This document shows, one piece after another, positions 61,723 to 64,000 of a DNA stretch of 64,000 nt (positions are counted from its first letter, which is position 1; each line of letters begins with the position of its first letter). Source of the stretch: Litoditis marina (Eukaryota > Nematoda > Chromadorea > Rhabditida > Rhabditidae). The notes beneath the pieces are model-generated. The model was not told the origin of the DNA and ran no database searches. It worked only from the letters and a program-made list of their open reading frames with translations. The stretch lies in NCBI GenBank assembly GCA_964036275.1, contig CAXIWQ010000005.1, forward strand, positions 1 through 64,000, written 5' to 3'. The translations under genes were made by a program, and so were the position numbers.

Positions 61723-62016
61723 TCGAATCTCTGCCCATATGTCGAAGAGTCGTTGGTCCCTGATCGTTTCCGAGTGGCGCCCGTTTGATCGAGAACGGGT
61801 GCGTGGCCGTCCAATGGTCCGTTGGCGTGATGAACTTGTCGAGGCAGTTCGGAGTTATAACCGAACCGTGAGAAGAGGCCGAGTCCGGCCACCTAATATC
61901 CGTGGCGAAGAGATATTCCGAGTATGCAGAGATAAAGATATCTGGAGGGCAGTCAAGGAACACCATTTCGCAACGATTTGAAGTGATCTAATAAATCTTG
62001 AAATCTTGAAATCTTA
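61723..62016 (+). mobile_element. RTE-type LINE 3' end (copy 4, block without the 105-bp module)
   Basis: Same fragment and flanks; 80-codon frame at 61739-61981. It shares with copy 5 the changes GAGAACGGG (for GAGAGCGGG) and CACCTAAT (for CACCCAAT), so copies 4 and 5 form a separate subfamily. The SatB monomer upstream is intact at the module site (GGCCAAT/TGTTTT at 61634/61635). Confidence 0.88.
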
Positions 62017-63535
62017 AAGCTCTGTATCGAAACTCAGAAAGTTCGAATTTTGGCCGCGCTGATATTCAATCGGCCGGGTTCCGAAGTTTTCACCGGCCAA
62101 CCTGAAGATTGTAAATAGGTCAATTGTTTCATGTTAGTTGTTACTATAAGTGGAAAGATAGTCCAATTAAGTAGTAACAGCGTACTAAAGGTGTTTCATG
62201 TATACAAGCTCTGTATCGAAACTAAGAAAGTTCGAATTTTGGCCGCGCTGATATTGAATCGGCCGGATTGCGAAGTTTTCACAGGTCAATCTGAAGATTG
62301 TACGAAGGCCAATTGTTTCATAATAGTTGTTACAATAAGTGGGAAGATAGTCCAATTGAGTAGTAACAGTGTACTAAAGGTTTTTCATGTATACAAGCTC
62401 TGTATCGAAACTCAGAAAGTTCGAATTTTGGCCGCGCTGATATTCAATCCGCCGGATTCCGAAGTTTTCACAGGTCAATCTGAAGATTGTAAGGAGGCCA
62501 ATTGTTCCATGGTAGTTGTTACTATAAGTGGAAAGATAGTCCAAATAAGTAGTAACAGCGTACTAAAGGTTTTTCATGTATACAAGCTCTGTATCGAAAC
62601 TCAGAAAGTTCGAATTTTGGCCGCGCTGATATTGAATCGGCCGGATTTCGAAGTTTTCACCGGTCAATCTGAAGATTGTAAGGAGGCCAATTGTTTCAAG
62701 TTAGTTGTTACTATAAGTGGAAAGATAGTCCAATTAAGTAGTAACAGCGTACTAAAGGTTTTTCATGTATACAAGCTCTGTATCGAAACTAAGAAAGTTC
62801 GAATTTTGGCCGCGCTGATATTGAATCGGCCGGATTGCGAAGTTTTCACCGGTCAATCTGAAGATTGTAAGGAGGCCAATTGTTTCATGGTAGTTGTTAC
62901 CATAAGTGGGAAGATAGTCCAATTGAGTAGTAATAGCGTACTAAAGGTTTTTCATGTATACAAGCTCTGTATCGAAACTCAGAAAGTTCGAATTTTGGCC
63001 GCGCTGATTATCAATCGGCCGGATTCCGAAGTTTTCACAGGTCCATCTGAAGATTGTAAAAAAAACAATTGTTTCAAGTTAGTTGTTACTATAAGTGGAA
63101 AGATAGTCCAATTAAGTAGTGACAGTGTACTAAAGGTTTTACATGTATACAAGCTCTGTATCGAAACTCAGAAAGTTCGAATTTTGGCCGCGCTGATATT
63201 CAATCGGCCGGATTCCGAAGTTTTCACAGGTCAATCTGAAGATTGTAAGAAAACCAATTGTTCCATGGTAGTTGTTACTATAAGTGGGGAGATAGTCCAA
63301 CTGAGTAGTAACAGTGTACTAAAGGTTTTTCATGTAGACAAGCTCTGTATCGAAACTCAGAAAGTTCGAATTTTGGCCGCGCTGATATTGAATCGGCCGG
63401 ATTTCGAAGTTTTCACAGGTCAATCTGAAGATTGTACGAAGGCCAATTGTTTTATAATAGTTGTTACAATAAGTGGGAAGATAGTCCAATTAAGTGGTAA
63501 CAGTGTACGGAAGGTTTTTCATGTATACAAGCTCT
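62017..63535 (+). repeat. SatB array between LINE copies 4 and 5 (8 monomers)
   Basis: LINE copies 4 and 5 are 1813 bp apart, which is exactly 301 + 8 x 189. This makes an 8-monomer, LINE-bearing higher-order unit. The monomers are more mixed than elsewhere, with private changes near 63009 and 63055. Confidence 0.95.
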
Positions 63536-63829
63536 TCGAATCTCTGCCCATATGTCGAAGAGTCGTTGGTCCCTGATCGTTTCCGAGTGGCGCCCGTTTG
63601 ATCGAGAACGGGTGCGTGGCCGTCCAATGGTCCGTTGGCGTGATGAACTTGTCGAGGCAGTTCGGAGTTATAACCGAACCGTGAGAAGAGGCCGAGTCCG
63701 GCCACCTAATATCCGTGGCGAAGAGATATTCCGAGTATGCAGAGATAAAGATATCTGGAGGGCAGTCAAGGAACACCATTTCGCAACGATTTGAAGTGAT
63801 CTAATAAATCTTGAAATCTTGAAATCTTA
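63536..63829 (+). mobile_element. RTE-type LINE 3' end (copy 5, block without the 105-bp module)
   Basis: Same fragment, flanks and subfamily changes as copy 4; 80-codon frame at 63552-63794. The module site upstream is empty at 63447/63448. Confidence 0.88.
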
Positions 63830-64000
63830 AAGCTCTGTATCGAAACTCAGAAAGTTCGAATTTTGGCCGCGCTGATATTCAATCGGCCGGGTTCCGAAGT
63901 TTTCACCGGTCAACCTGAAGATTGTAAATAGGTCAATTGTTTCATGTTAGTTGTTACTATAAGTGGAAAGATAGTCCAATTAAGTAGTAACAGCGTACTA
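63830..64000 (+). repeat. SatB continuing past the window end
   Basis: SatB resumes after LINE copy 5 and runs off the window, so the right end of the array is not seen. Confidence 0.95.

Noticed and set aside
8024..64000. CRISPR array
   Set aside because: The repeats are contiguous 189-bp monomers without spacers, in a eukaryotic context.

Overview
This is eukaryotic, almost certainly animal, DNA: about 53 kb of two satellite families with one 8.8 kb island of non-satellite DNA. A nematode is the best guess. The island's introns end in TTTCAG/TTTTCAG-type acceptors and some are short (59-170 bp), and the LINE fragment has the C-terminal pattern of nematode RTE-type elements. I cannot name the species. 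Neither satellite resembles a gene family I know.

Layout. 1-3380: satellite A (SatA, 376-bp unit), inverted near 1340. 3381-3958: three monomers of satellite B (SatB, 189-bp unit). 3959-8023: a second SatA block, inverted near 5582 through the same junction sequence. 8024-36919: a long uninterrupted SatB array with local higher-order repeats. 36920-37723: a composite block made of a 105-bp SatA-derived module inside a SatB monomer, then SatB, then a 5'-truncated RTE-type LINE tail with its own target-site duplication. 37724-46502: the island. It holds an orphan LTR-like sequence, AT-rich non-coding DNA, a multi-exon minus-strand gene model, and a plus-strand LTR-retrotransposon gag ORF with a spliced leader and a short env-like tail. 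46503-64000: SatB again, with four more copies of the LINE-bearing block; the first two carry the 105-bp module and the last two lack it.

The most interesting object is the SatA unit. It carries a 13-bp hairpin whose loop contains CTGATGA, next to a 10-bp hairpin flanked by GTC and GAAAC. The two loops are complementary at two places. These are the conserved parts of a hammerhead ribozyme, but in a non-nested order. The 105-bp module that entered SatB consists largely of this segment, and its second stem has changed on both strands in a compensating way. Empty and occupied versions of the SatB site are both present.

The SatB unit is exactly 63 codons, so long ORFs run through the array on both strands. 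I treat these as by-products of the period, not as genes. Spacing between the LINE copies is an exact number of 189-bp monomers plus a few identifiable indels, so the array can be read almost like a ruler. Because the repeats are nearly identical, misassembly or collapse in this window is a real possibility.
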